Source: Mesorhizobium sp. (lineage in GTDB: Bacteria > Pseudomonadota > Alphaproteobacteria > Rhizobiales > Rhizobiaceae). Taken from it: a stretch of DNA of 12,494 nt. The notes beneath the pieces were generated by a model. It saw only the letters and a program-made list of their open reading frames with translations, did no database searches and was not told the origin of the DNA. Below are positions 1 through 7,358 of this stretch, piece after piece (positions within the stretch are counted from its first letter, which is position 1; every line of letters starts with the position of its first letter). The stretch spans positions 1 to 12,494 of the forward strand of contig JAUYMV010000385.1 in NCBI GenBank assembly GCA_030698645.1, given 5' to 3'. A program made the translations under genes and the position numbers.

Positions 1-2313
1 CAGATCCGTCGGGTCGTTGATCGGATTGGTGGTCGAGACCAGCTTGACGTCGTAGCTGCGGTCCTCGATGAACACCGAGCCGATCTCGCGGCCGTCGAGC
101 ATCGACTGCATCGCCTCGGCAAGGCCGGTGATGTCGATGCCGAGATCGGAGGCGCGTTCGCGGTCGATGAGCACGCTCAACTGGGGCTGCGTCGTCTCTG
201 TGGACAGGCGGGGCCGGTCGAAGCGCGGGTCCTTTTCCATTTCGGCGACGATGGCCGCCGCCGCGACGCCGAGCTCGGCATAGGAGGTGCCCGCGACCGC
301 GAACTGCAAGCCACTGCCGGCGCCGCGAATGCCCAGACTGTTGGGCTGATTGGCGAAGGCGCGAACGCCGGGCACCTGTGCCATCAATCCGTTGACCTGC
401 TCGACGATCTGCTGCTGGGTCCGGACCCGCGCCTCCCACGGCGCGAGAGTCAGCACCATGAACCCGTTGTTCGACGAGCCCTGCGAGCCGGCAATGCCGA
501 ATGTGTTGGTGACCTCGCCGCTGTCCTTCAGCGGCTGCACGAGGCGCTCGATCTCGCCGATCTTCTGCGCGAGGTAGTCGAGGCTCACACCTTGCGGCGC
601 GGAGATGCGCAGGAACATCTGCGAGCGATCCTCGGTCGGCGTCAATTCCTGGCGAATCGAGCCGGAAAGACCGTAGGCGGCGGCGCCGAACAGAGCCGAG
701 ACGAGCAGAATGACGAGCGGCGCGTTCAGGCAGGCCCGCAACGCGCGGCGATAGAGGTTGGCCAGCGATCCGCCGATGCGTGCGACCAGCCCGGCGCGCC
801 GTCGCTCGGCATGGACATCGTGCGCGACCAGCATGCGCGAGGCGAGCATCGGACAGAGCGAGAGCGCCACGATCGAGGAGAGGAAGACCGAGATGGCGAG
901 CACGAAGCCGAATTCGCGGAACAGGCCGCCGGTCTGCCCGGGCAGGAAGGACAGCGGCACGAAGACGGCGATCAGGGTCGCGGTCGTCGCAATGACCGCG
1001 AAGAAGACTTCCTGTGTCCCCAGAACGGCCGCGGCGCGCGGGCCCATGCCTTCGTTGCGCCGGCGGACGATGTTTTCCAGGACGACAATGGCGTCGTCGA
1101 CGACCAATCCGGTGGCGAGCACGAGGGCAAGCAGAGTGAGGATGTTGACCGAGAAGCCCGCAAGATAGATCGCGGCCAGCGTGCCGATCAGCGCCACCGG
1201 CATCGCGAGGCCGGGTATCAGCGTCGCGCGGATGTCCCACAGGAAGAGGTAGATGATGAAAAGCACGATCGACACCGAGAGGCCAAGCGCAATCTCGACC
1301 TCGTGAATGGCGCCGTTGACGAAGATGGCATCATCGCCCGTGACGCGGATCTCGACCCCTGGTGGCAAGGTTTCGGACAGTCGTTCGACGGCGGCGCGCA
1401 CGCCGCTGGAGATGTCGAGCGTGTTGGACTGGGCCTGGCGGATGATGCCGAGGCCGATGCCGGTCTTGCCGTTGGCGCGCAACGACGATTGGCCGAGATC
1501 GCCACCGAGCGTCACCGTCGCGACGTCGCGCAGCTTGGCGTTTTCGTTGATCGCAAGGTTCTCGAACGCTTCCGGCGTCGTCACGGAAGCGGTGGCGCGT
1601 ACGACGAGATCCTGGGTATTGCTGGTCAGCGACCCCGCCGGCGCATCGAACGCGATCGATCCGAGCGCCGCCCGGATGTCGGCGATCGTCAGGCCAAGGC
1701 TCGCCAGCCTCGATTGGTCGATGTCGACGCGGAATATCTTGTCGCGGTCGCCATAGACCTGGACGTCCGCGACGCCGGGGACGGATGCCAGGGAATCGAC
1801 GATTTCGTCCTCGACCAGAACCGTCATGTCCTGGACGGTCATGGTTTCGGAGGTGACGGCCAGGCGAAGCACCGCGTTGGCGTTGGCATCGGCCTTCACG
1901 ATGCGCGGCACATCGGCATCGCCCGGCAGGTTGTTCTGCACCCGGCTGATCGCATCGCGCATGTCGGACGCGGCGACATCGAGATTGACGCCGTCCGTGA
2001 ACTCGACGGTCACCCGGCTGCGTCCGAACGAGGACGACGAGGAGATCGACTTGACGCCGGAGACGCGCGACACGGCGCCCTCGACGACGGCGGTCAGTTC
2101 GCGGTCGATCGTCTCGGCGGAAGCTCCGGTGAAATTCGTGTCGATGGTGACGACCGGACGATCCACGTCGGGCAGTTCGCGCACCTCGACAGCCAGAAAT
2201 GCGGCGAGTCCGGCGACGACGATCAGCGTGTTGATGACGAAGGCGAGGACCGGCCGGCGCACAAAGAGCGCCGTGATTCCGGTTTCCGCCTTTGCGGTGG
2301 GTTCGTGGCTCAT
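1..2313 (-). CDS. RND efflux transporter permease subunit (HAE1/AcrB type), partial
   Basis: Inner-membrane, proton-driven pump subunit that works as a trimer with a periplasmic adaptor and an outer-membrane channel. I translated it from an ATG at 2311-2313 (complement), preceded by GGAG six bases upstream. The frame stays open for 771 codons to the left edge, so about 260-280 C-terminal residues of a usual 1,030-1,050 are missing. The N-terminus has the family layout: a short cytoplasmic tail, then TM1 (FVRRPVLAFVINTLIVVAG), then the pore domain. Residues 402-412 read TGLVVDDAIVV. The pair Asp406/Asp407 aligns with AcrB Asp407/Asp408, the proton-relay residues in TM4. The partner lysine of TM10 lies outside the window. 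The adaptor gene ends 20 bases upstream, so the two are co-transcribed. The substrate cannot be read from sequence; HAE1 pumps usually export hydrophobic or amphiphilic drugs. No outer-membrane factor is in view. Confidence 0.95.
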   Translation of the reverse strand, partial: MSHEPTAKAETGITALFVRRPVLAFVINTLIVVAGLAAFLAVEVRELPDVDRPVVTIDTNFTGASAETIDRELTAVVEGAVSRVSGVKSISSSSSFGRSRVTVEFTDGVNLDVAASDMRDAISRVQNNLPGDADVPRIVKADANANAVLRLAVTSETMTVQDMTVLVEDEIVDSLASVPGVADVQVYGDRDKIFRVDIDQSRLASLGLTIADIRAALGSIAFDAPAGSLTSNTQDLVVRATASVTTPEAFENLAINENAKLRDVATVTLGGDLGQSSLRANGKTGIGLGIIRQAQSNTLDISSGVRAAVERLSETLPPGVEIRVTGDDAIFVNGAIHEVEIALGLSVSIVLFIIYLFLWDIRATLIPGLAMPVALIGTLAAIYLAGFSVNILTLLALVLATGLVVDDAIVVLENIVRRRNEGMGPRAAAVLGTQEVFFAVIATTATLIAVFVPLSFLPGQTGGLFREFGFVLAISVFLSSIVALSLCPMLASRMLVAHDVHAERRRAGLVARIGGSLANLYRRALRACLNAPLVILLVSALFGAAAYGLSGSIRQELTPTEDRSQMFLRISAPQGVSLDYLAQKIGEIERLVQPLKDSGEVTNTFGIAGSQGSSNNGFMVLTLAPWEARVRTQQQIVEQVNGLMAQVPGVRAFANQPNSLGIRGAGSGLQFAVAGTSYAELGVAAAAIVAEMEKDPRFDRPRLSTETTQPQLSVLIDRERASDLGIDITGLAEAMQSMLDGREIGSVFIEDRSYDVKLVSTTNPINDPTDL

Positions 2314-2333
2314 CGCGATCTCCGGGCGTTCGG

Positions 2334-3521
2334 CTACGAACCGTTTGTCGACGGCGCGGCGGCGGCGGCCGCTGGCTCGGCGTCCGGCAAGCCGTTTGTG
2401 CGGGCGATGTTAAGCTCGGCGCCCTCGCGGACCAGGTGAATGCCCTCGATCACGACGACGTCGCCCTCGACCATCGGCGCGTCGACCAGCACCGTATCGG
2501 TGTTGCGCTGGATGACGCGAACGCCGGTGCGCCGGGCCTTGCCGTCCCTCACCATCCAGACGAAGGCGCCGTCGGCGCCCCACTGGACCGCGAGCGGATC
2601 GACGGCCGGAAAGCTGTCGCCCGGAAAGCGCATCTGGACCTGGAACGACATACCGGCGCGCAGCTTGTCGTCCGGATTGATGACGCGCGCCTGGACCTGC
2701 AAGGTCCGGCTCTTTTCCTCGATCCGATTGTCCAGCGCGCTGATCGTGCCCTGGTAGGTTTCGCCCGGCCGCGCGACCGACGACGCCGTGATCTGCATGC
2801 CGACCTCGATGAGAGCGGCATAGCGCTCGGGCACCCAGAAATCGATCAGGATTTCGGAGCGGTCATCGATGCGGGCGATTTCCGTGGAAGTTGCGACGTA
2901 GTTGCCGGCGGCGACCGGCAGAATGCCGACGACGCCTGAAATCGGCGCCGGAATGGAACGCCGGTCCAGCGCCAGTTCCGCGTCGCGCAGCGCCAGCCGC
3001 GCATTTTCAACGGCGAGGGCGGCTTCGGTCACCTGCACCGCCGTAGCGGTGTTGGACGCGCGCAGTGCCTGTATCCGGGACTGCTTGGCGATGGCGTCGT
3101 CGAGCGCGAACTTCGCCCGGTCGAGGGCGATCGTCTCGCCTTCGGCATCCAGCCGGGCGATGACGTCGCCCGCGCGGACCGTCGCCCCCGAGGTCACCAG
3201 AATCTCGGTCATTCGGCCCGCCGCGTAGGGGGTGACCAGAACGGAATGTTTGGCGCGTCCGGTGCCGATTGCCGAGAGGCGGTCGTTGATGGTTTCACGC
3301 GTGACCAGAGCGGCGATCACGCCGCCTTGCACGCCGCCCTGCTGGCGCCGGCCGGCCTGACCGGGAGCCTGGGCGTCCCTGGCGCCGGCCGCGGTCGCGG
3401 GCATCCAGTCGATGCCCCAGCGCGCCAGGGTATCGTTGGCGCCGGGGAAGAAGCTTGCCCAACCGGCAAAAGCCAGCACAAGGAGGATGAGGGAAACGAG
3501 TGCCTGTTTCCAGAACGACAT
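2334..3521 (-). CDS. RND efflux periplasmic adaptor (membrane fusion protein, HlyD/AcrA family)
   Basis: Periplasmic adaptor of 395 residues that links the downstream RND permease to an outer-membrane channel. Domain order: one N-terminal membrane anchor (about residues 7-23, no lipobox Cys); a Gly/Gln/Arg-rich linker (about 45-68); first half of the lipoyl/barrel-sandwich domain (about 93-127, including SGATVRAGDVIARLD); an alpha-helical hairpin (about 128-188); the second lipoyl half (about 190-218, IPAPISGVVG); a beta-barrel (about 222-300); and a membrane-proximal domain to about 372. The tail is Ala-rich and looks disordered. The ATG at 3519-3521 has CCGGAG six bases upstream, which supports this start. 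Length is normal for the family. It is the first gene of the pump operon, and its promoter should lie in the 206-base region to its right. Confidence 0.95.
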   Translation of the reverse strand: MSFWKQALVSLILLVLAFAGWASFFPGANDTLARWGIDWMPATAAGARDAQAPGQAGRRQQGGVQGGVIAALVTRETINDRLSAIGTGRAKHSVLVTPYAAGRMTEILVTSGATVRAGDVIARLDAEGETIALDRAKFALDDAIAKQSRIQALRASNTATAVQVTEAALAVENARLALRDAELALDRRSIPAPISGVVGILPVAAGNYVATSTEIARIDDRSEILIDFWVPERYAALIEVGMQITASSVARPGETYQGTISALDNRIEEKSRTLQVQARVINPDDKLRAGMSFQVQMRFPGDSFPAVDPLAVQWGADGAFVWMVRDGKARRTGVRVIQRNTDTVLVDAPMVEGDVVVIEGIHLVREGAELNIARTNGLPDAEPAAAAAAPSTNGS

Positions 3522-3727
3522 TCACTACTCCGGTTCGATGGCGCTAGGCCAAGGCGTGTTCGATCGGGGGTCCCTGTCGGACCTGCGCGGCCATTGCCCC
3601 ACCTACGCCGCCAAACATGACGCCGTCATTATGACATGTCTTCGGCGAGCCGGCGCGTGTCATCTTAAAGTTTGGTAATGTACCGCCGTCTACGCGGCAA
3701 ACGATGCTGCGTTGCATCACGACTTCG
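3522..3727. promoter_or_regulatory. Intergenic region upstream of the RND pump operon
   Basis: This 206-base spacer lies between the start of the adaptor gene and the end of the RpiR-type regulator gene, both on the minus strand. It must hold the pump promoter unless transcription reads through from the regulator. No convincing -35/-10 pair was found. A minus-strand CATAAT (3628-3633) could be a -10 box, but nothing like TTGACA sits 16-18 bases above it. The spacer contains the ATGAC/GTCAT repeat cluster listed separately. About ten bases past the regulator stop there is also a weak GATGC/GCATC inverted repeat (3703-3718, six-base loop) without a T-run. Confidence 0.5.
3617..3640. repeat. Nested inverted repeats ATGAC/GTCAT, candidate operator for the pump operon
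   Basis: Three overlapping dyads lie in 24 bases: ATGAC-GCC-GTCAT (3617-3629), GTCAT-T-ATGAC (3625-3635) and the perfect palindrome GACATGTC (3633-3640). A further GTCAT occurs at 3659-3663. The cluster is about 100-120 bases upstream of the adaptor start and overlaps a possible minus-strand -10 box. Dyads at RND pump promoters commonly bind TetR- or MarR-type repressors, but no such repressor gene is in the window, so the binding protein is unknown. Confidence 0.4.
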
Positions 3728-4561
3728 TCATTCGCGTCGCAACGCGTCCATGTCGCGAATGCGCGCGGCGCTTTGCTCGGGCAGGCGCTCCGTGACGCCG
3801 GCGATCAGATGCTCGGCGAGGATGAACAGGCCGGCGGAGGAGTCCCATGCCGAGGGAACCGACGTGCGCGCGGCGATGACGTGGTTGGCGAAGCGCGCGA
3901 TCGGCGACAACCACTGGTCCGTGACCAGAACGATGGATACGCCGCGCGCGTGCGCTTTCTCCGCGAACTGCAGCAGGCTGTCCTGGTAGCGCCGGATGTC
4001 GAACAGCAGGAGGACGTCGCGGCGGCCCATGTCGATGAGCCTGTCGCGCCAGAGGTTCTCCTGCCCGTCGAGATGGACGACGCCGGGACGGATGATGGCA
4101 AGGTGAGCCGCCGCGTAGCGCGCGATCGGGTCGGTGAAGCGGCCGCCGACGAGATGGATCCGGCGCTTGGGATCCGACAGGACGGCGACAATCTCGCCGA
4201 TCTGCTTCGCGGACACGATGCGGAATGTCTCGGAGATGTTTTGGAGCATCGCCGACAGCAGGGGCGCCGGCTCGCCCTCGCGGCTCGATCGCGCCCGGCC
4301 GGTGCGCGAGAGCGGCGATTGCAGGCGGGCGGCCAGTTCGTCGTTCAGCGCCGACTGGAACTCGGCATAGTTCTGGTAGCCGAGGCGGGCGACCAGGCGC
4401 AGGATCGTCGGCGAACTGACGCCCCCGCGCTGGGCAAACTCGGCGACGGTCTTCAGGCCGAGCATCGGATAGTTGGCGATCAGCGCCTGGGCCGCGCGGC
4501 GTTCTCGCGCCGGCATGTCGGTCAGCCGGTCGGTGATGATTTCGGCAATGCTCAACGCCAT
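3728..4561 (-). CDS. MurR/RpiR-family transcriptional regulator (HTH_6 plus SIS domain)
   Basis: Regulator of 277 residues. The N-terminal RpiR helix-turn-helix (about 5-80) has its recognition part in VAEFAQRGGVSSPTILRLVA followed by RLGYQNYAEFQ, typical of the family. The C-terminal SIS domain (about 122-255) normally binds a phosphosugar. Here the first loop reads GGRFTD (139-144) instead of GxGxS. The second reads LLFDIRRYQ (185-193) instead of the S-x-S-G-x-T pattern, so the usual phosphate contacts are missing and the ligand is probably not a phosphosugar. The start at 4559-4561 has AGGGGGAG very close by (three bases), and no better in-frame start precedes the HTH. It is transcribed divergently from the TRAP/GS operon, which makes it the obvious candidate regulator of that operon and of itself. 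The direction of control cannot be told. Confidence 0.93.
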   Translation of the reverse strand: MALSIAEIITDRLTDMPARERRAAQALIANYPMLGLKTVAEFAQRGGVSSPTILRLVARLGYQNYAEFQSALNDELAARLQSPLSRTGRARSSREGEPAPLLSAMLQNISETFRIVSAKQIGEIVAVLSDPKRRIHLVGGRFTDPIARYAAAHLAIIRPGVVHLDGQENLWRDRLIDMGRRDVLLLFDIRRYQDSLLQFAEKAHARGVSIVLVTDQWLSPIARFANHVIAARTSVPSAWDSSAGLFILAEHLIAGVTERLPEQSAARIRDMDALRRE

Positions 4562-4603
4562 GGGCTCCCCCTGAGATCGTCACCCGCGGCCACGCCTTGG
4601 CAT

Positions 4604-4630
4604 TTGACAATCCCGGTAAATCTGTATGAA
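4604..4630 (+). promoter_or_regulatory. Candidate sigma-70 promoter for the TRAP/GS operon
   Basis: A perfect TTGACA (4604-4609) is followed 15 bases later by TATGAA (4625-4630), which has a TG just before it. The spacer is short; shifting the -10 to 4627-4632 gives 17 bases but a poorer box. It lies in the only divergent gap of the region and points at the seven-gene operon. An imperfect dyad (GAA-ATCG-TTC, 4628-4637) overlaps the -10 box and could be an operator half-site pair. Transcription would begin near 4637-4640, downstream of the ATG at 4626, which argues against that codon as the start of the first gene. Confidence 0.4.
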
Positions 4631-4660
4631 ATCGTTCGTGCTGGCGCAATCAATCATAAG

Positions 4661-4678
4661 ACGTATCAAACAGTACGT
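4661..4678. repeat. Inverted repeat ACGTA-N8-TACGT in the operon leader
   Basis: Perfect 5-base arms (4661-4665 and 4674-4678) with an 8-base spacer lie between the candidate promoter and the probable GTG start of the first gene. Size and position suit a regulator half-site pair, perhaps for the divergent RpiR-type protein. Arms this short are expected by chance at some rate, so this is only a candidate. Confidence 0.25.
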
Positions 4679-4684
4679 GCCGGC

Positions 4685-4697
4685 GAGGGGCATCGTG
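4685..4697 (+). promoter_or_regulatory. Ribosome binding site and GTG start of the hydrolase gene
   Basis: GAGGGG (4685-4690) followed by CATC and GTG (4695-4697) is a good Shine-Dalgarno arrangement. The in-frame ATG at 4626 has no comparable site and overlaps the candidate -10 box. This is the reason for preferring the shorter product. Confidence 0.5.
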
Positions 4698-5516
4698 GCG
4701 ACCAACAACGCATCGACAGCGGCTGAATCGCGTGACCCGGTCAGGGTCACGAACGCTGCCGGCGGAAGCCGGTACGTGATCGTCTGCGAACATGCGTCGA
4801 ACTGGCTGCCGCCGTCGCTCGGCACGCTCGGCCTCGACCCGTCCGAGATGGAGCGGCACATCGCCTGGGATCCCGGCGCGCTGCCCGTCGCGCAGAGGCT
4901 GGCGGAACTGCTGGACGCGACGCTGGTGGAATCCCGCGTGTCGAGGCTCGCGATCGACTGCAACCGGCCATCCGACGCGCCCGACCTGATCGCGCAAACC
5001 AGCGAAACGACGCGCATTCCGGGCAACGAGGGACTCGGCCCCGAAGCGCGCGAGGCGAGGATCGCCCTGTCCTACCGCCCGTTCCACGACGCGCTCGCCG
5101 CCCAGATCGACAGCCGCCTGGCCAAGGGGCGCGCGGCCTGGATCGTGACGGTCCACAGCTTCACGCCGGTCTACAAGGGCGTTTCGCGGCCCTGGCACAT
5201 CGGAATCATCCACGACGCGGACGAACGCCTGGCTTCCCCGCTGCTCGCCCGTCTCGGCGGAGTTTCCGGCATCGCCGTCGGCGCCAATCAGCCCTACAGC
5301 CCGGCCGACCGCGTCTATTACACGCTCGAACGACATGCGCGCTTGCGCGGGCTGCCTTGCGCGATGATCGAAATTCGCAATGATGAGATCGCGGACGCTG
5401 CGGCCCAGGAGTCCTGGGCAAAGCGGCTCGCCGACATTCTGTCCGGCATCGAAGAATCGGACCTGAAACCCGGGATGGAGACGGCCAGCGCGAAAGGAAC
5501 CCGTCGCAGTGCCTGA
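4695..5516 (+). CDS. N-formylglutamate amidohydrolase family (COG3931-like) hydrolase
   Basis: Predicted zinc-dependent cytoplasmic amidohydrolase of 273 residues from GTG 4695; an in-frame ATG at 4626 would add 23 residues. Family marks, numbered from the GTG: CEHASNWLP (31-39) with His33, IDCNRP (87-92) with Asp88, and VHSF (153-156) with His154, the likely metal and substrate-carboxylate sites. PYSPADRVYYTL and MIEIRNDEI further on are typical of the family. Known members cleave N-formyl-L-glutamate at the end of histidine degradation, but no hut gene is here. The stop overlaps the next start by 8 bases, so it is coupled to the TRAP genes. In this context I infer that it cleaves a gamma-glutamyl or N-acyl amino acid, such as gamma-glutamylglycine, made by the downstream enzymes. 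The family call is firm; the substrate is a guess. Confidence 0.9.
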   Translation: MATNNASTAAESRDPVRVTNAAGGSRYVIVCEHASNWLPPSLGTLGLDPSEMERHIAWDPGALPVAQRLAELLDATLVESRVSRLAIDCNRPSDAPDLIAQTSETTRIPGNEGLGPEAREARIALSYRPFHDALAAQIDSRLAKGRAAWIVTVHSFTPVYKGVSRPWHIGIIHDADERLASPLLARLGGVSGIAVGANQPYSPADRVYYTLERHARLRGLPCAMIEIRNDEIADAAAQESWAKRLADILSGIEESDLKPGMETASAKGTRRSA

Positions 5517-6018
5517 GGCCGTCAAGACCTACGTCAGGGTAATCGATTCGTGGAGCCGGTACATGGGCCTGTTCGCCATGTACCTGATCTTCGTCATGAT
5601 CGGAATCCTGGCCTACGCATCGATCATGAAGGTGTTCTTCCATCCCTCGAACTGGACCGTCGAGATGGCGCAGTTCGTCATGGTCGCCTATTTCGCCCTC
5701 GGCGGCGCCTTCACGCTCAAGGAGGGCGACCATGTTCGCATGGACCTGCTCTACAGCGGCTTCACCATGCGGGGCAGAGCCCGCTCGGACATTTTCACGA
5801 GTATCGTGCTCATCGGGTTCCTCGTCGTGCTGCAGATCGGCGGCATCTCGTCGCTGATCTATGCGATCGGCTACGGGGAGAAGAGCTTTTCGTCATGGGC
5901 GCCATTGATGTGGCCAATCAAGGTGGCGTTGAACGTCGGCATCTTCCTGACGCTGCTTCAGGCGGTGGCGCTGTTCTTCAGGGATTGGGCAACGCTCAGA
6001 GGAGAGCCCCTCCCATGA
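5509..6018 (+). CDS. TRAP transporter small permease (DctQ family)
   Basis: Small integral-membrane subunit (169 residues) of a tripartite ATP-independent periplasmic transporter. Four hydrophobic segments are visible at about 18-41, 52-71, 93-115 and 131-156, the normal DctQ topology. The sequence EGDHVRMDLLY (72-82) is the conserved loop after TM2. It starts at GTG 5509 with AAAGGAA about nine bases upstream, overlaps the preceding stop by 8 bases, and overlaps the next gene by 4 (ATGA). It forms the membrane complex with the DctM-type subunit and does not fix substrate specificity. Confidence 0.93.
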   Translation: MPEAVKTYVRVIDSWSRYMGLFAMYLIFVMIGILAYASIMKVFFHPSNWTVEMAQFVMVAYFALGGAFTLKEGDHVRMDLLYSGFTMRGRARSDIFTSIVLIGFLVVLQIGGISSLIYAIGYGEKSFSSWAPLMWPIKVALNVGIFLTLLQAVALFFRDWATLRGEPLP

Positions 6019-7340
6019 GCTACGGCCTTATCGCCACATTGATGTTCTCCTCGATGATGCTGCTGCTGCTGACGGGGCAGCGGGTCTTCGCGGTGATCGG
6101 CTTCGTCGGGTCCGTAGCCGCCATTCTGCTGTGGGGCGAGGGCGGTATCGAGATTCCGTTCACCGCCTTCATCAAGGTGATGAAGTGGTATCCGCTGCTC
6201 ACCCTGCCGCTGTTCGTCTTCATGGGCTACATGCTGGCGGAATCGCGCATCGCGGATGACCTCTACAAGATGTTCCACGTCTGGTTCGGGCCGGTGCGCG
6301 GCGGCCTCGCCATCGGCACGATCCTGATGATGGTCGTCATTTCGGCGATCAACGGCCTCTCGGTCGCCGGCATGGCGGTGGGCGCGACGATCGCGCTGCC
6401 GGAACTGCTCAGGCGCGGCTACGACAAGATTATGGTCACCGGCGTCATCCAGGCCGGCTCCTCGCTCGGCATTCTCGTGCCGCCGAGCGTCGTGCTCGTC
6501 CTCTACGGCATGATCGCGCGCCAGCCGGTTGGAAACCTCTGGCTCGCCGGGGTCTTCCCCGGCCTGCTGATGGCGTCGCTGTTCATCATCTACATCGCCG
6601 TCAGGTGCTGGATCCAGCCGAGCCTCGGTCCGCCGCTGTCGAAGGAGGAGCGCGACAGCTACAGCACGGCCGAGAAGCTCGCCCTGCTGCGCGCCGGCCT
6701 CATCCCGCTGGCCATCTTCCTGTCGATGATGGGGCTGTTCGTCACCGGCGTGACGAGCCTCGTCGAAAGCTCGGCGGTCGGCGCCGTCGCGGCGCTCCTG
6801 GCCGCCGCGGTGAAGGGGCGCCTCAGTCGCGCCGTGCTGCACGCGACCACCAGGAAGACGCTCGGCATTTCCTGCATGTTCTTCTGGATCATCACGGCCG
6901 CGCTCTGCTTCGGGGCGGTGTTCGATGGCCTCGGCGCGGTGAAGTCCGTCGAACGGCTCTTCCTCGGCGAACTCGGCCTCGAACCCTGGCAAGTCCTGCT
7001 CATGATGCAGTTGACCTTTCTCGGCCTCGGCATCTTCCTCGACGACACGGCCATGCTGGTCATCGTCGCGCCGCTGTTCATTCCGCTGGCGGGAGCACTC
7101 GGTTTCGATCTCGTCTGGTATGGCGTGCTCTATACGATCACCTGCCAGATCGCGTACCTAACACCGCCCTTCGGCTACAACCTCTTCCTGATGCGCGCCA
7201 TGGCGCCGCCGGAAGTCACCCTGCCGGACATCTACCGGTCGGTTTTCCCGTTCGTCGGGATCATGCTGTTCACGTTGCTCATCATCGCGGTATTCCCGCC
7301 GATCGCAACGTGGCTGCCGAACTACGTCTATTCCAAGTAA
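6015..7340 (+). CDS. TRAP transporter large permease (DctM family)
   Basis: Large membrane subunit (441 residues) that carries the sodium-coupled transport path of the TRAP system. It is hydrophobic throughout, with about a dozen membrane segments. Conserved stretches include PLLTLPLFVFMGYMLAESRI near the N-terminus, SSLGILVPPSVVLVLYGMIA in the middle, and YLTPPFGYNLFLMRAMAP near the C-terminus, all DctM hallmarks. The start is the ATG at 6015, which overlaps the DctQ stop (ATGA) and has GAGGAG nine bases upstream. A much longer upstream reading of the same frame is open only because of high GC and overlaps DctQ. Length is normal. Confidence 0.95.
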   Translation: MSYGLIATLMFSSMMLLLLTGQRVFAVIGFVGSVAAILLWGEGGIEIPFTAFIKVMKWYPLLTLPLFVFMGYMLAESRIADDLYKMFHVWFGPVRGGLAIGTILMMVVISAINGLSVAGMAVGATIALPELLRRGYDKIMVTGVIQAGSSLGILVPPSVVLVLYGMIARQPVGNLWLAGVFPGLLMASLFIIYIAVRCWIQPSLGPPLSKEERDSYSTAEKLALLRAGLIPLAIFLSMMGLFVTGVTSLVESSAVGAVAALLAAAVKGRLSRAVLHATTRKTLGISCMFFWIITAALCFGAVFDGLGAVKSVERLFLGELGLEPWQVLLMMQLTFLGLGIFLDDTAMLVIVAPLFIPLAGALGFDLVWYGVLYTITCQIAYLTPPFGYNLFLMRAMAPPEVTLPDIYRSVFPFVGIMLFTLLIIAVFPPIATWLPNYVYSK

Positions 7341-7358
7341 GCAAGAAAGGGGAACGTG

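Noticed and set aside
592..2439. A 615-codon open frame on the plus strand across the RND permease gene
   Set aside because: It is antisense to a clear RND permease, has a low-complexity Asp/Arg/Gly/His composition and matches no fold. It is an effect of high GC in a coding region. The same holds for long antisense frames at 7158-8189, 8365-9948, 9839-11305 and 11307-12395, and for 5958-6992 opposite the large permease.
3703..3718. Terminator of the regulator gene (GATGC/GCATC repeat)
   Set aside because: Arms of five bases, a six-base loop and no T-run on the minus strand are too weak to call a terminator.
3704..4726. Plus-strand 340-codon frame across the regulator gene
   Set aside because: The minus-strand product is an unmistakable RpiR-type protein; the plus-strand product is a charged shadow without recognisable motifs.
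4695..5516. Histidine utilisation gene hutG
   Set aside because: The family is right, but no hutH, hutU, hutI or hutF is near and the gene is coupled to a TRAP transporter, so the specific hut role is not supported.
5550..6014. Upstream in-frame extension of the large TRAP permease to 5550 (596 residues)
   Set aside because: The added part is a frame-shadow of the DctQ gene. ATG 6015 has a Shine-Dalgarno, gives the ATGA overlap and yields the normal DctM length.
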